Source: Riptortus pedestris (taxonomy: Eukaryota; Arthropoda; Insecta; Hemiptera; Alydidae). From it: a stretch of 64,000 bases of DNA. Made by a program: the position numbers and the translations under genes. Below are positions 1-16,071 of the stretch, piece after piece. The notes beneath the pieces were generated by a model. The model was not told the DNA's origin. It made no database searches and worked only from the letters and a program-made list of their open reading frames with translations. The stretch lies in contig CM032233.1 of NCBI GenBank assembly GCA_019009955.1, positions 111,247,001 to 111,311,000 on the forward strand, read 5' to 3'. Numbering within the stretch: the stretch's first letter is position 1; each line of letters begins with the position of its first letter.

Positions 1-895
1 CAAATTTATTAATGGCTGAAATCCGACCAGTGGGAGGGGCGGAGGATTTCGAAAATTCAAAATATCTCCTTTATTATACATCGGATCGAAAAATTGTATT
101 GTCGCTATCATATTGCCAATGAAATGTTGTTATTTACAGTTTTTCTGTATATTGAATATTTATATTTTTTCTCTTTTCGCTCTAGCGGTCACAATTTTTT
201 TTATCGATACCAAACTTCGATATATAAGCATTTTATTTTGTAAAACCAATGATTAATTTCGTTAATGGCTGAAATCAGATCAGATGAAGGGGAGGGGGAG
301 GGGTTAGAGGCTAAAATTTTGAAAATTCGAAATATCTGTATTTTTATTTGTCGGATCGAATAATGATTTAGAACCAATCTTATTAAAAATTGAATGTACT
401 ATACATATTGGTATATTCATTAATTCTCTATGTTGAATTTTTCCCGGGATATTTGCATTTTTTAGTTTTCAGCCTTCACCAAACCCATGTTATATTAACT
501 TAACATTATTCGAAGCTTAAGTATCAAATTTGTCTTACATTGAACTTTTCTGTGTGAGATAAATGCAAATACGTTGCGTGATGAAGCTGTCTATTAAGTT
601 CTTACGTTCTTAACTCAAAAATGTTTATTCGGTCTATAGCATATTTCATATTTAACCATGCATCATATGGGTATCTGTTCAGCTCTGAGCTGTTGGCAGA
701 CCTGTTCGTTTACAATCCAGACGCTTTCCGTTTGGAGTTTATTAAAATTGACTGAAAGATTTCTCATTACCGTTTGTATTTAGTCATTTAATATTTACAG
801 TGGTGTTCAGTGTTACCAGTATGTTGATGAATCTATTGTAAAACCTCAGGTGGGATATCTGCTTAGTTTACGCAGCCCTACGTGAAGGACTTTTT
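1..895 (+). repeat. HINE-like repeat, compound partial copy with a variant tail
   Basis: The window opens inside a copy of the dominant dispersed family: the motif AATGGCTGAAATC, a G-rich run and a block resembling AAAATATCTCCGTTATTA. A second, related interior (about 250-480) follows, then a tail that differs from the canonical one (about 660-850, with CAGCTCTGAGCTGTTGGCAG). It closes with the family terminus: a diverged subterminal repeat, a hairpin CGCAGCCCTACG and GAAGGACTTTTT. The 5' block and microsatellite are absent or lie to the left of the window. The same tail type recurs at about 22745-22930 and on the minus strand at 46093-46290. Confidence 0.75.
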
Positions 896-962
896 ATTCT
901 GTATACCAATCTTACCACCCAGTTGGTGTACTCCTCCACCGACTAACATTCAATTCTAAATT

Positions 963-964
<2 letters not shown>

Positions 965-1019
<55 letters not shown>

Positions 1020-1467
1020 GTTAACACTCTAGCGGTCGAAATTTTTGTTTAATCGTTTGTATTTAATCGTTTTATGTAAAAAGAAAGATCAAGTTCGTTA
1101 ATGGCTGAAATTGGGCCAGTGGGAGGGAAACAACTCCGTTACTATACGTCGGATGGAAAAATTGTATAGAGCCAATCTTATTGTAAATGTAATTCTCAAT
1201 AAATTTTGTGATGTACGTTCTTATTCAATCTTGATTACTAACCGAGGTATTTGCATTTGTATTAAGTGTGTGCGGATAACGGACGAGATGAGATCGGCTG
1301 ATGTCGGTTCTATTCGTGTGTTTCCGAAAGCTAGTTCGGCCATTTCCGTAACTATTCGGCTCTCGTAAAATTGGTTTAGAGATTCGTTACTTCTACTGTT
1401 ACTAGTATACAGATTGTAAAACTTCACGTGGGAAATCTGCTTAGTTTACGCAGCTCCTGACTTTTTT
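965..1467 (+). repeat. HINE-like repeat, lacks the 5' block
   Basis: It starts with an (AT)n tract of about 50 bp, followed by CTGTTAACACTCTAGCGGTC, the AATGGCTGAAAT motif, the interior, and the end CACGTGGGAAATCTGCT plus ACGCAGCTCCTGAC and a T-run. The palindromic 5' block normally found before the microsatellite is missing, so this copy is 5'-truncated at its AT tract. Confidence 0.8.
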
Positions 1468-1895
1468 ACATATCTTATTTACCTTCTAATTTTTTTTTAT
1501 AATTATTTTTGAAAATTTGGAAACTGTGTGAAAACATTCTCAGCGGTTTCTTATATCATTATTCATATAAGGCACTAATAAGGTAGAAATTATTCTTCAA
1601 TTATCCCAATATACTCGGGCGTATGGTTTTAAGTTCTCGCTAGGCCCCGGAGTGGAGTAGCTGATGTATATATAGGAGCAGAGAGGAGGGAGTAGGTGGA
1701 AGGGCCGATGTCTCCAACAGTCAACCATACACAGACTCGTTCAATCTCTTTATATAATTATAAGATGTAAATAGTTAGCATGTAATATACGAGTCTCTAC
1801 TGTTAGGGGGCGGCTTTGTCCTTCCTTTTAATTTTTTTCCTCATGTATTTCATTCTTTGTTTACGAAATTAAATAAAAATCAACGTCTTCGTTAA
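1468..1895. other. No gene seen; short GC-richer block
   Basis: This is intergenic or intronic sequence. A GC-richer stretch at about 1617-1815 contains a TATA-like TATATATAGG. It could be part of a solo LTR or another repeat, but there is no second copy or target duplication in the window to support that. Confidence 0.4.
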
Positions 1896-2562
1896 TATAC
1901 GTTGAATCGAAAAATGATATAGAATTAATCTTATTACAAATTGTATTGCTTATAAATGGTATTATTTAGATATTTACTCTATATACAATAGAAATTTGGA
2001 TTTTTTAGTTTTCAACTTTCGGTAAACCCCCGCTCCTACTCATGTCATATTGACAATAAGCTGTTTTATCATGATAACTTTATTCTAAGCTTAAATACCA
2101 AATAATGTTTTCAAGAGACCTTTTGTCATGCGAGGTAGATGCTAATTCGTAATGAGATGACATCATTTGCTAATATTTTACGTTGTTTTTTCGAAAATGT
2201 TTACTTGAACTATACCTTACTCAATATTTAACCTTTTCAGCCACTACTACTAAAAATTATATTTATTTTTTACTGAAGTTGAACCTGGAATCGTGGGGGG
2301 TGGATTTCAAAATTCAAAGTTTTTCGTTATTTGAGTCAGATCGTAAAATGTTATAGATCCAATCTTTTAAACTATTGGTGATCTAATCTACAATTGTTGT
2401 TATATGCATTTCTTTCTAACTCAAGTATTGTGCGAGTTATTCGTGCTTTCTTTTTTTCAGCCTTCCAACACATTCGTTGTTTTTTTTTTTACATAGAAAT
2501 AGGTGAGATGAGATCAAACGTTAGTTAGACCAGCACGTGGGAAATCCACTTAGTTTACGCAA
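1896..2562 (+). repeat. HINE-like repeat, 5'-truncated, diverged
   Basis: The interior similarity begins at AATATACGTTGAATCG. The copy carries two successive interior blocks and ends with CACGTGGGAAATCCACTTAG and TTTACGCA, where the hairpin is lost. The second half resembles the tail types at 37705-37990 and 63330-63675, which suggests a separate subfamily. Confidence 0.65.
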
Positions 2563-3523
2563 ATAGTCGCCTTATTTTCTATCCGTAAAACTATATTTGT
2601 CACACACCTTCTCTCCCTGCCAAAGAAGTATACAAATTTTATTCAGGATATTCTCTAGTAACTATTTAATAATTACTAATTTTAACTAATTATGTCTAAC
2701 CAAAATACCATTCCCCTTTCCTTCCATTGTGCATCAATTGTTAGAATATGTTCATTCTATATTCTATACTCTCATTCTTTGAATTATGTTATTGATTTTC
2801 ATTTTGTTTCCTTTTTTTTAAAAAAAAAAACAAACAAAAAACAAATAAACTTTTCACAGTGCTGAAAGTATTAATTTTTATTTATATTTATATAGAAACG
2901 GAACAAAAATATGTATTAATCCTGAAATTCAAAAGTAATTGAAGAAATATTTGTAAAATTATAACATGATTTTATAATGAATAGTTTTCAAATTAAATAA
3001 AGTCCTATAAACATCTATGTTTAAGTGACTAAAGGAAAAGGCGATTTCAAATTCATTTTAAATTATTAGTTTAAAGATATGTTCAGTCATATTATTTTAA
3101 AAAATTTATGCACTTAGATGATCGTCAGTTGTTTTTTTTTTTTTATTCATTGACATTTCTATTGAAAAGTATCTGAGCTCCGAAACAGAAATAAATAAAT
3201 GAAATAATAAAACGTGTATTTTAATCTGCAATCATTTTCTCTCAGCAATATACACTGCAAATATTTTGAAGTGAAATTATAATTTTACTCTCCATAATTT
3301 CTCATATTCAGGACTTTGTTGTATTTATTTTATTACGTTATGTAACTCAAGAAAAATATCAGTACAACTAAGCACCACAAATGATCGGCACAAAATTTCT
3401 ATCAGGTTGAGATAGCTCAACTACCACAAATTCTATAAATAGATATGACGACCCCTCTAGAGATAACGAACAAATATATAATTAATTTTATAGATACATC
3501 CAAACACACACACACGGCTTTTA
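2563..3523. other. AT-rich sequence, nothing recognised
   Basis: Homopolymer A/T runs and low-complexity AT sequence. I see no coding sequence, RNA gene or repeat border. Confidence 0.5.
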
Positions 3524-3590
3524 TCGGACCTCATTTTTATCATCCACTGGGTAGGATTGAAGCACGTTTTGAAAAGTAGGACCATGAAGT
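3524..3590 (-). repeat. HINE-like 5'-block fragment, strongly diverged
   Basis: CGGACCTCATTTTTATCATC and CACTGGGTAGGATTGAAG match the reverse complement of the conserved 5' block (GATCCTACCCAGGAGATGACG followed by AATGAGGTCCG). A short CA run replaces the AT microsatellite beside it. Confidence 0.55.
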
Positions 3591-5445
3591 CACAATCTTA
3601 GGAGGTTTCCACACTCCTAACAGTTATTTATTTGGTATATTATATTAAGAGAAGTATCTACGATTTTAATTTTCACCCCTCAAACCTCCACTCCCGTTCA
3701 GCTCACTGAGTGGTTACTTGTTGTAGATGTGGTTGTTTTTCAAATTCAGTTAAATTACTTTCGTATCTCTCATTCCCCCCCCCATTCAAAGACCCGGAAT
3801 TTAATTTTAAAAATAGGATATACTATGATGCAAATATAACTACAAACAAACGGTGACATAGTCATTCTTTATAGGGCATTCTTGTCGTTCTCCTGATAAG
3901 TCTGTTAATCTTTCAAACTAAAAATTATTGCAATGTACCTTACTAGTTCGGTGTACTGTTCATTCTCTCTTACATCGAGAACAGACATTTTTCATCTTAC
4001 CTGTAGACACTATTTTAGCTGGCCGTTGGTTCATAAATGGTTCTGAAGATTGTTGGGTAAGACTAATGATGGTACAGAATTCTAAGATAGTTTACTTTGG
4101 TGCTAACAGTTTTAAGCACTTAGAAGGCTAAAGAAATACTACCCCAGATGAAAATTCAGGTCTTTCGCTTAAAAAAACAAAAAAAAAGACACTAAAAACG
4201 TTTATCCCCACCGAATTCAAACACCATTATAGACAAACCTTCGAGTTTTTTTTTAAAGCAGTTGTAATTTATAAAGTAAGGAATTCCGAGAATAATTGGT
4301 AGTCCTGACAAAAATTAAAATTTCAAGATTCAAATACTGTCCAAATAGTCGAAGGCGAGTCCCTTATCATATTTGGCTTACATGTTCGCTTAGGTTTCAA
4401 TGGTACGCTCATCGAAGTAGCGTACGCTTATCTGAAGAAAGACTTCAAACCCTAGCTGAACAGGTGGGTCTAAAACTTGCTGGATGTAGGGGGTTATGGA
4501 TGGCTAAAGAAGGGTAGAAGGAAGAGGGTGGCAAAGAGAAATTCCAATGAAGCGGAAATGAGATTATCTTATATAATTGAGTGTTTAGGGTGAGAGATAG
4601 GAGGAGGGGCGCTTTAAGGACTATTAGGAAGGACCGGAATGGCCCATAAAAAACGTATGCTTCTACTTCAAGTAGGTGGTGGAGCTAACGGCACCCACAA
4701 TGGCGTTAAATAATGCGGATTTATAAAAAAAAAAAAATATATGGAGGAGAGGATCTGAAAAGCCCGACGCGGGAATTAAGAGGGTTGGCCACTAAGGATG
4801 AATCAAGAGGCAATTTTGGCGTAGGTCCACGGCCTACTAAATAATCCCCTCCTTTATCATAGCAGAATCGACGACAAAAGGCTTTCCTTCGGGCCGTTAA
4901 AATCTCAAAGCACACTTCTACCCCCAGCAGCGATCCAACCCACCACTGCAAATACCTTTATTGAGCATTATGGATTTTCATCTGACGTTTTCTAATGGGA
5001 TAAATCATGAGTACTCAGTTACTCCAGATGTCACGGATGAAGCACTTGTCCCAGGATCAGGCTTATTACTTGGTTGACGTACTCAACTCTACACGGTTCT
5101 CACTGCGTTTGCAACCTTTTTAAAGGTTAGAAATCCAAACATACAGCATTTAAATAAGTCCAGAATATGGAAAGCCTGAAGAAGGGAGCCAAAAAGCATC
5201 TGGAAACAGGGGGAAGCCAGAATGATTTGAAATTATTTTGTGATAAACAATTAACACCCTTACTTTAGTAAGGTATAATTTAGGTTTAACTGTTAAATGC
5301 CATGTAATTTGGTATAACAAGAAGCTTCTGAATCATGAAACCCCTTTCAGCATAATTTATAATATAACTCGCATTAAATTTATAAAAATTAAATTAATTT
5401 ATCTACAAGATCTCTTGCAATAGAACAAAGTGAGACAAAATACTT
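3591..5445. other. Unannotated sequence, no gene supported
   Basis: The open frames here are short and lack recognisable motifs. A somewhat GC-richer patch runs from about 4500 to 5060. I see no repeat shared with the rest of the window. Confidence 0.45.
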
Positions 5446-5480
5446 TTTCTTTTATTTATTTATTTATCGACATCACAACA
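5446..5480 (-). repeat. TTTA tandem run, possible 3' tail of a minus-strand retroposon
   Basis: TTTTATTTATTTATTTATCG reads on the minus strand as a simple TAAA repeat after CGA. That is how many insect LINE and SINE copies end. No coding LINE sequence is visible next to it, so the assignment is weak. Confidence 0.25.
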
Positions 5481-9513
<4,033 letters not shown>

Positions 9514-9633
9514 AGCAGATTTCCCTTAAGGAAAATCAGCTATTGAGGTCGTACTCATGACGCGAGTATCGAAAAATTTCTACAATTGGCACTCTATCCT
9601 ACCCAGGAGATGACGAAAATGAGCTCCGTTCAA

Positions 9634-9692
<59 letters not shown>

Positions 9693-10164
9693 TGTTAACG
9701 CTCTAGCGGTCGCAATGTTTGTTTGATCGTTACCAAACTCGAAATTTAATCGTTTTATGTAAAAAGGAAGATCAAGTTCGTTAATGGCTGAAATCAGACA
9801 AGTAGGAGGGGGGATTTTTGAAAATTCAAAATATCTCCGTTATTATTCATCAAATCGAAAAATTGTATAGAATCAATCTTATTGCAAATTAAATGTACTA
9901 TAAATATTGTTTTATACATTTATTCTGTATCTCGAATATTAACCGAGATATTTGAGTTGTATTCTGTGCGTGGTCGGCAGGAGTGGGCTATGTTCGGGAC
10001 ATTCCGCCCAGAGCTCTGGCGGCCGTTTCCGTAAACTATTCGTCCCTCGTGAATAGGTTTAGAGATCCCTTACACTACAGTTGTTATTGGGCAGATTTCT
10101 CGACTGTGAAACTTCACGTGGGAAATCTGCTTAGTTTGCGCAGCCCCTACGTGACGGACTTTTT
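9514..10164 (+). mobile_element. HINE-like non-autonomous element, full-length reference copy
   Basis: In order: near-palindrome AGCAGATTTCCC...CAGC; conserved 5' block (GAGGTCGTACTCATGACGCG, then the block ending AATGAGCTCCGTTCAA); (AT)n of about 50 bp; TCTGTTAACGCTCTAGCGGTC region; AATGGCTGAAATC with G-run; interior with AACCGAGATATT; subterminal CACGTGGGAAATCTGCT, which is the inverted copy of the start; hairpin GCGCAGCCCCTACGT; terminus GACGGACTTTTT. It has no coding capacity. Subterminal inverted repeats, a central microsatellite and a 3' hairpin before T residues are known features of Helentron-derived HINE/DINE elements. The family name is inferred, because no Rep/Helicase partner is present here. 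Confidence 0.75.
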
Positions 10165-10807
10165 GTTTTATTACTTTGTCTACTAAGAAAAGTTGGGAAG
10201 GTGCACCAAGTAGTATAATTTCCTTCCCACTAGATGATCAATCAAACAATTTTGGATTACTTACAATGGAACCCGTTGCAAAGGAAAGATCTTATAATGA
10301 AAATTATGAGGTTCAAGAAAGGGTTAAAACACAGGAAGCCGTTCCATGTTGAATAAATCTAGTGGATGTTAGATGCAAAAAATAAATGATATCACTTTTA
10401 GGCAAAGGGTCAGAATTTAGGGATTTAGTCAGAAACACCAAAATTAAATTTTTTGATTTCGAAAAAGATTGCATAGGGAAGTCTGAGGAACTATTAAAAA
10501 CGAGACTGCAACTCTCTAAAAATATTGACAATATGGAAAATAAAACATCCCTTACAGACCATGCCCTCTAATTTGGTCATTCTACGGTAAACAAAAAGAA
10601 AACACAGGGATTAGACACTTAAACAGTGATCCATCTCATATCAGAACTTTTAACGTTTAAATTAGTTTGAAATATTGGTACTACTTCATCGGGGAGTTAT
10701 TTACAATACTAAAATTTATTGTAAAAGTAAATGTTAGTTATGTTGAATTTAACCATGTATCAATTTATCTAGGTAGTATCTTGTAAGAAGGTGTCGGAGT
10801 GTCGGGA
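10165..10807. other. No gene supported
   Basis: AT-rich DNA with two short overlapping frames on opposite strands (about 10313-10571). Neither shows a known domain, and I treat them as chance. Confidence 0.4.
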
Positions 10808-11015
10808 GCTGGTCTAGAGAAAGGATGTCTCTAGGCCATGGGCTGACTCCGGTTTTAGAGGCAAGGGTTGAACTCCTGATGAGGCATAGTAGTAAACGAC
10901 GTGGAACAAGTAGAGTTTTAATAAAGTGAATGAAGGAGAAATAATGTTTCTTTAAATTCTGACCTTTTGCCTATAAGTGATTTTAGATTAGTTTTGTTTG
11001 ATCCCTGGTGAGTCA
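10808..11015 (+). repeat. Unclassified dispersed repeat, copy 1
   Basis: Shares GAGAAAGGAT, a CTAGGCCATGGGCT segment, CTCCTGATGA, ATAAAGTGAATGAAGGAGAA and a GGTGAGTCATA segment, in the same order and orientation, with 44620-44815. The copies are clearly diverged. No coding frame or terminal structure is recognised, so the class is unknown. Confidence 0.6.
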
Positions 11016-14000
11016 TAAAACTAAATGGTCTAAGACGGCGGCAGAAGCCCAAGTCTTGCATGTACTGTAGATTCGGTAATTGAGTAGGTACTATTGAGTG
11101 TTTAAAGGTAAAAACCAAAGTGGTTGGCGTTGAACCAGGCTGATGAGAGCGTCTCCCCAAGGCGTGGAGTTAATGAGCTGAATTGCCCAGGAATTCTCTA
11201 TTTACTGTGCGAATATCTATTCACCTAGACTATTTGGGGACTACTTGGCTGACATTGACGTGAATCATATCGTCTAGGCCGATCGTGGAGAGAAATTGTA
11301 AGTTGGCGGTACATCGAGTTGGCTATGGCCCGATTCTGTCTGGATCCGTTGCCATTGGCTCGTCCCCCTGACAGGGCTGCTTATATGAATGAAATGGTTG
11401 CAAAGCTGCCATCACCGTAGTACTGCCATCATCTACTGGCCATTCATCAGAAGAGCTGCCCCGGTTCAAATATTACGCGATTGGACCTCTTCCGCCAATT
11501 CCCTTCACTCAACAAAACACAGTGCCGGCATTGATCTTCATAATGCCTTATTCTCGTATTCTTGTCACTTTGGCTCGAACGACTAAATTAAGACATATTC
11601 TGGCATCTGATGTTGTAATAATTTCATCTACACAGGACAGCTCGCATTTGCGAGCTAATTTAGTAAAATAAAGGAAGTCACTTAATACAACTTTTCTAGG
11701 TCAATTGAATGCCATTAACCCTCTAGAAGGGTCTTTTCGAAAATAAATAAAAATATATAAGAAAAACCTTTGTTTGTTTTTTTCAATAATGCATTGAGCT
11801 TCACATTCATTTCTTAAAACTGACATTCTGAAATTTATTAGTCCGAGAACACCTAAAGAATATGTTTCAGAAGCCCATTACCAAAGTTCTGTACTAAATA
11901 AAGTTTCTTAGCTTCCCTGGGCAACCTAAAGTGTTCATTAAGAATGTTTTGTTTTTTTAAATCATAGTCGGTTTTTATAGGCAGCATTTTGTCAACAAAA
12001 ATTGTTTATAAATGCAATTGATTCTGGATCCAAAATAAGGTGAATTATGTATAATGAGGGCTGAAAATACTAAACAACTCTGAACTCAAGAAGCCAGAAA
12101 AAACTTTTACGGTGCACGCAGCTGATGAATTATAAAACGTGCATCAGAAATAATTTGTTCTATTAACAAGAAAAGAAAGAATGCAGCCAGGTGGGTAGTC
12201 TAAAAATATATGTTAGGCGCTACTCCATGACAAAGAAGAGAAGCAGATATTTACAGCGATGAACAAACAACCTGATGAAGGATTTATGGAGTCCAGGGTT
12301 CTATTATAAGAGGTGCTAAGTGAGAAAGAAATTAATTGCAACCTCTGGCTTTGAAAACAGCTGTGATGTTCTAGTATACCTTTATGTGATGGCATCACAC
12401 TTATGGTTGAGGTATGTTGAACTAAATATATGAAAGTCCTCAACGTAATTGTCTTACATCCTACTGCTGCATGTCAGGTCGACTGGATCAGCTGCTAGCA
12501 ACGACAGTCTTCGAGAAATTTGAGAATAGTTTTACATATAGGGGCTGAAGCAAACAACTATTTGATAAACCAAGATAGAAAGTTGTTTTTGTATGATTTA
12601 GTGATGACATCAAACTTGACAACAATACAATAAACTTTTATCTCTGTAGCCATTTATATATGACTAATTAAGAGAATTATTTATGTGATAACTACACTAT
12701 TATAACTAGATGCAGTTAAAAGCGCGAACAATTGCTGTTTTAGAGAGCAAACAAGGAGGAAATCTGACTCCTTGTATGTAAACAAACGTTTGGAGTTGTG
12801 GTGAGGAAGTTGGCTGTAATCTAGTAGACAGCGGTTATGACACAGATCCAAGCAGTGGTGCCAGGAATGTCTAGCGTGGCTCCGCTAGGTCTCGGGCTTC
12901 CTCGTTCACTGAACCTACCCACTCCTATGGAACTATTCCAGACTCCTAGTCCAGCCATCCACATACTAAAGAAACTCGACAATTTTAAGCTGAAGGTTAT
13001 GGATATTGGGCTCAGCTGTCGGTATAGGCGATAGTCGATAGTGTTATCGATCCATCGATAGTTTTATAAAACTATTATTGGCATTTATAAAGATATTTTT
13101 GTTCCTAATACAATGGAAAGTTATGACATTTTTCGTCCAATGAATTGGTTTAATCATCAACGAAACAGAATTTAGGAGATTGCTATAACTAAGCAGTTTT
13201 CCTATTACCTTTATTACTTTATATTCATGATAAGTCACTACTGCCCTTTGACAATCAACCCCAAAATTAAAGTAGATACCTATTTTCTTTGCGTAGGAAT
13301 ATGAGGACTTAAGACAGGAAGAGCACCGCGAAGACAATTGAATATCCTCTAGCTTTCCTGTATTGCATGACTAAGAAATTTGTAATTTTACTAACGTGAT
13401 AGTCAAATGAACAGCTTTAATTCACTATCCCAACTCCAACACTTATTAAAAAGTTTAGGTTCATGCTAGAGATTTATACGGTGTATTTATTCGCAAACGC
13501 TAATATAAGCTCGCACGGAACGCTATATAACAAGCCATTCTGCTACTTGATTTAAAAAAATCCCTCCTGAGTGCATTACACCAGGTTTTGCTCTCAAGTT
13601 TGAATAGAGTTTTTGTAAGAATATACATGGCTCAAAAACTTAATTTTATTCATTTTTTGTTTTTAAATGGAAATTACTAATAAAAAGTAGTTACTAAAAT
13701 TTGGCTACCTTCATAAAAAAGTTTATCGTCAGAAATTCCTGTTTTATATTTCATTAATTTTTTATGGTGCCAAAGACCAAAAAATCTGCTCTTTATTTTA
13801 TTGACCAGTCGATATTTTGATGTTGGATGTCATGAAACTACCGACAGTTTGAACTATCCACTCCCACCTATAAATGAGGTAGACAAATACATTTCTAAGT
13901 TCCTTTGTAGCACACTACATGATCTTAAAACAATCCTAATACAATGATCTATAAACAATAATTTATATAATAGTATAAAACTAATTTTGTACTTTTAGCT

Positions 14001-14582
14001 CTTACTGGTTATAAGAATTGGCATGATTAAGCTGTATGTGATTGGTCTAGCGCCTCACCATAACCAACTGCTGATATGTTTCACCTGTTATGGAAAACAA
14101 AGATTTCATTCTTCACTGAGATAAAACGGTAACCAAATGTTAAAGCACAATAGATCAGATATTCTAATGGGGAAAAAATGTGATGAATGCCTTCATAATA
14201 GACATTGCAAAATATTCCCCCCGTATAGTGCCAATCAAATAAAGATATGCTATGTCTTCCACCACAGTTTTAGCGCAAGGATTTACTGTTATACAGGATA
14301 CCGCCATTCAACCAAAACGTATCCAAAGCTCGGAGAAGGGTCAGCTATTATGTTGATCTATTTATGATGATTCTAAAAAGTTATATCATTTTTTAACCCG
14401 GAATTTTAGTTGTTTTAGGATGGACCATGTGTGCATATTCCTGTCCAACACATACTATTTGTTTTAAAGAATAAAAAATAAGGAAACAACCCCCGATTAA
14501 AAATTATTTTTTCTGTAATCGTTGAATAATGGTAACATTACTAAACTGAAATGAGTGAAGAAAGTGAAACATTTTGCAATAG
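11016..14582. other. Unannotated sequence, no gene supported
   Basis: About 3.5 kb without recognisable coding exons or family repeats. A moderately GC-rich part (about 11160-11600) carries short frames without motifs. Around 13030-13075 there are a few ATCGATAG-like repeats. Confidence 0.4.
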
Positions 14583-14610
14583 AGTGAAGAAAGTAATCAC
14601 TTTCTTCACT
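14583..14610. repeat. Perfect small hairpin
   Basis: AGTGAAGAAAGT, a 4-base loop AATC, then ACTTTCTTCACT. More GTGAAGAAAGTGAA units lie on either side (14553 and 14612). The unit resembles the GTGACGAAAGTAG arm of the larger foldback at 14995, so the two may belong to one decayed element. Confidence 0.6.
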
Positions 14611-14994
14611 TGTGAAGAAAGTGAATTGCCTTCTTAATTAGTAATAAGTATAAATTAAAAAATAATTTGAAGTTGGAAATAATTAAATGCTTTTAAATGT
14701 TTCTTAACATTGTAAGAATTTATTTTAACAAAATAAATTGAAATGTGAATGAATTAATGGTGGAAATAATCAATATATTTTAAAATTTAAATATAATAAT
14801 AATTACCTTCCTTGTTTATAACCTGCACTTGTTTATAACTGCACTACTTCACAATCATCACTAGTTGTTTTATAACCTTTCACAACCATGCTTATAACCT
14901 ACCAACAACATACCATAATCTTCACAACATCCTAATTTTGTTCATATTCTGGTTAGATCTGATCATGTATTACACGATCACAGAATAAATTTAA

Positions 14995-15116
14995 TATTAC
15001 ACTCGTGACGAAAGTAGAATTTACAACTCTCGTGAAATTACCATACTCGCTTCGCTCGTGTGGGTAAACGTTTCACTCGAGTTGTAAAATGATCTACTTT
15101 CGTCACTTGTATAATA
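14995..15116. repeat. Foldback (palindromic) repeat, MITE-like
   Basis: The left arm has TATTACACTCGTGACGAAAG and the right arm ends CTTTCGTCACTTGTATAATA. Inner parts (TTTACAACTC/GAGTTGTAAA and a TTACC/GGTAA pair) also pair, around a central ACTCGCTTCGCTCGTG. Almost the whole 122 bp can fold into one long imperfect hairpin. No transposase and no clear target duplication are seen, so the superfamily is open. Confidence 0.7.
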
Positions 15117-15591
15117 AATAACTATTACTTCTCCCAAAGATTATCTAATTTTAAAATATCAATGCAACAATAATATTAAAAATATCTAGGAGTAACGGGA
15201 AGTGATATTGGTTTGCAATCGATTTTTGAAAACTGGAACATCAGTTTTTCTCCGAAAGTCCAATTCAGCAAGACTAATTTAATCTGCCTTAGAATGGGAC
15301 TTTGATAGGCCCAAATGGGCGTATGTACACTTTTAATAGGTCTCTATTTAGGCCAGATTTAATGACTAAACTAAACAATAATTGCATAGCTAGGCGAAAT
15401 GAACATTCCATTTCTTTAGGTTATTAAATCAATTCCAAATATATGAATTTGGGGATATGAAGCTCATCGTGATTATATGTATTTCCCGAGGAAAACTCAA
15501 GAACAGGCCTTCCCTCCACAGTACAGTATATTTAACAACGAGAGAGCGCTTTCAGAGCAGGAGCTCCATCATCAGGGCCCTGTCACCGCAC
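15117..15591. other. No feature seen
   Basis: Mixed-composition spacer between the two foldback repeats. No coding or RNA signal. Confidence 0.4.
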
Positions 15592-15957
15592 AAAAAATAT
15601 ACAACTACAACAAGCTAACAATTATGTGCTACATGTTCAACAATTTTCCTTAATATAGAGAAGAGTTTTTTAAAAATGCATCAATATAATTAAGAGGATA
15701 TAAATTAATATGCAGCGTGTTTTTAATTACAGGATAAAAACAACAATGTCTAAAAACACAATGTACACACAAAACATAAATAAGCGTAAATAGTTAGTAA
15801 ATAGGTAAAATAAAAAAAAACTACATATTAATTTATATCTATTTTATTATATTGATTTACTTTTAATAATTCTTGTTGACTTTATTTAAATTGTATAGAC
15901 TAAGGAAAATTCTTGAGTATGCACCACATAATTGTTAGCTTGTAGTTGATATATTTT
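15592..15957. repeat. Long inverted repeat (foldback element) with about 125-bp arms
   Basis: The left arm (15592-15715) and the reverse complement of the right arm (15821-15957) share, in order, AAAATATA, CAACTACAA, AGCTAACAATTATGTG, AATTTTCCTTA, ATCAATATAAT and GATATAAATTAATATG. The arms are diverged and carry indels. The loop of about 105 bp is AT-rich and non-coding. This fits a TIR-type non-autonomous DNA element or foldback. Confidence 0.65.
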
Positions 15958-16071
15958 AGCAGATTTTTTAGATTGCTTGTGAGTTGAAATTGTCATGATG
16001 ATGTAGCGCATGATCATAGTGGGCTCTGTCGTCGTTAACTGCTTTTTGTTTTGGAAGGAAACCCTGGTTTT

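Noticed and set aside
1617..1850. Solo LTR
   Set aside because: There is a TATA-like box and a GC-richer block, but no second LTR, no target duplication and no TG..CA borders that I can fix.
9514..10164. HINE-like family as an ordinary TIR MITE
   Set aside because: The inverted repeat is subterminal on the right side, a hairpin and T-run lie outside it, and no fixed target duplication was found by eye.
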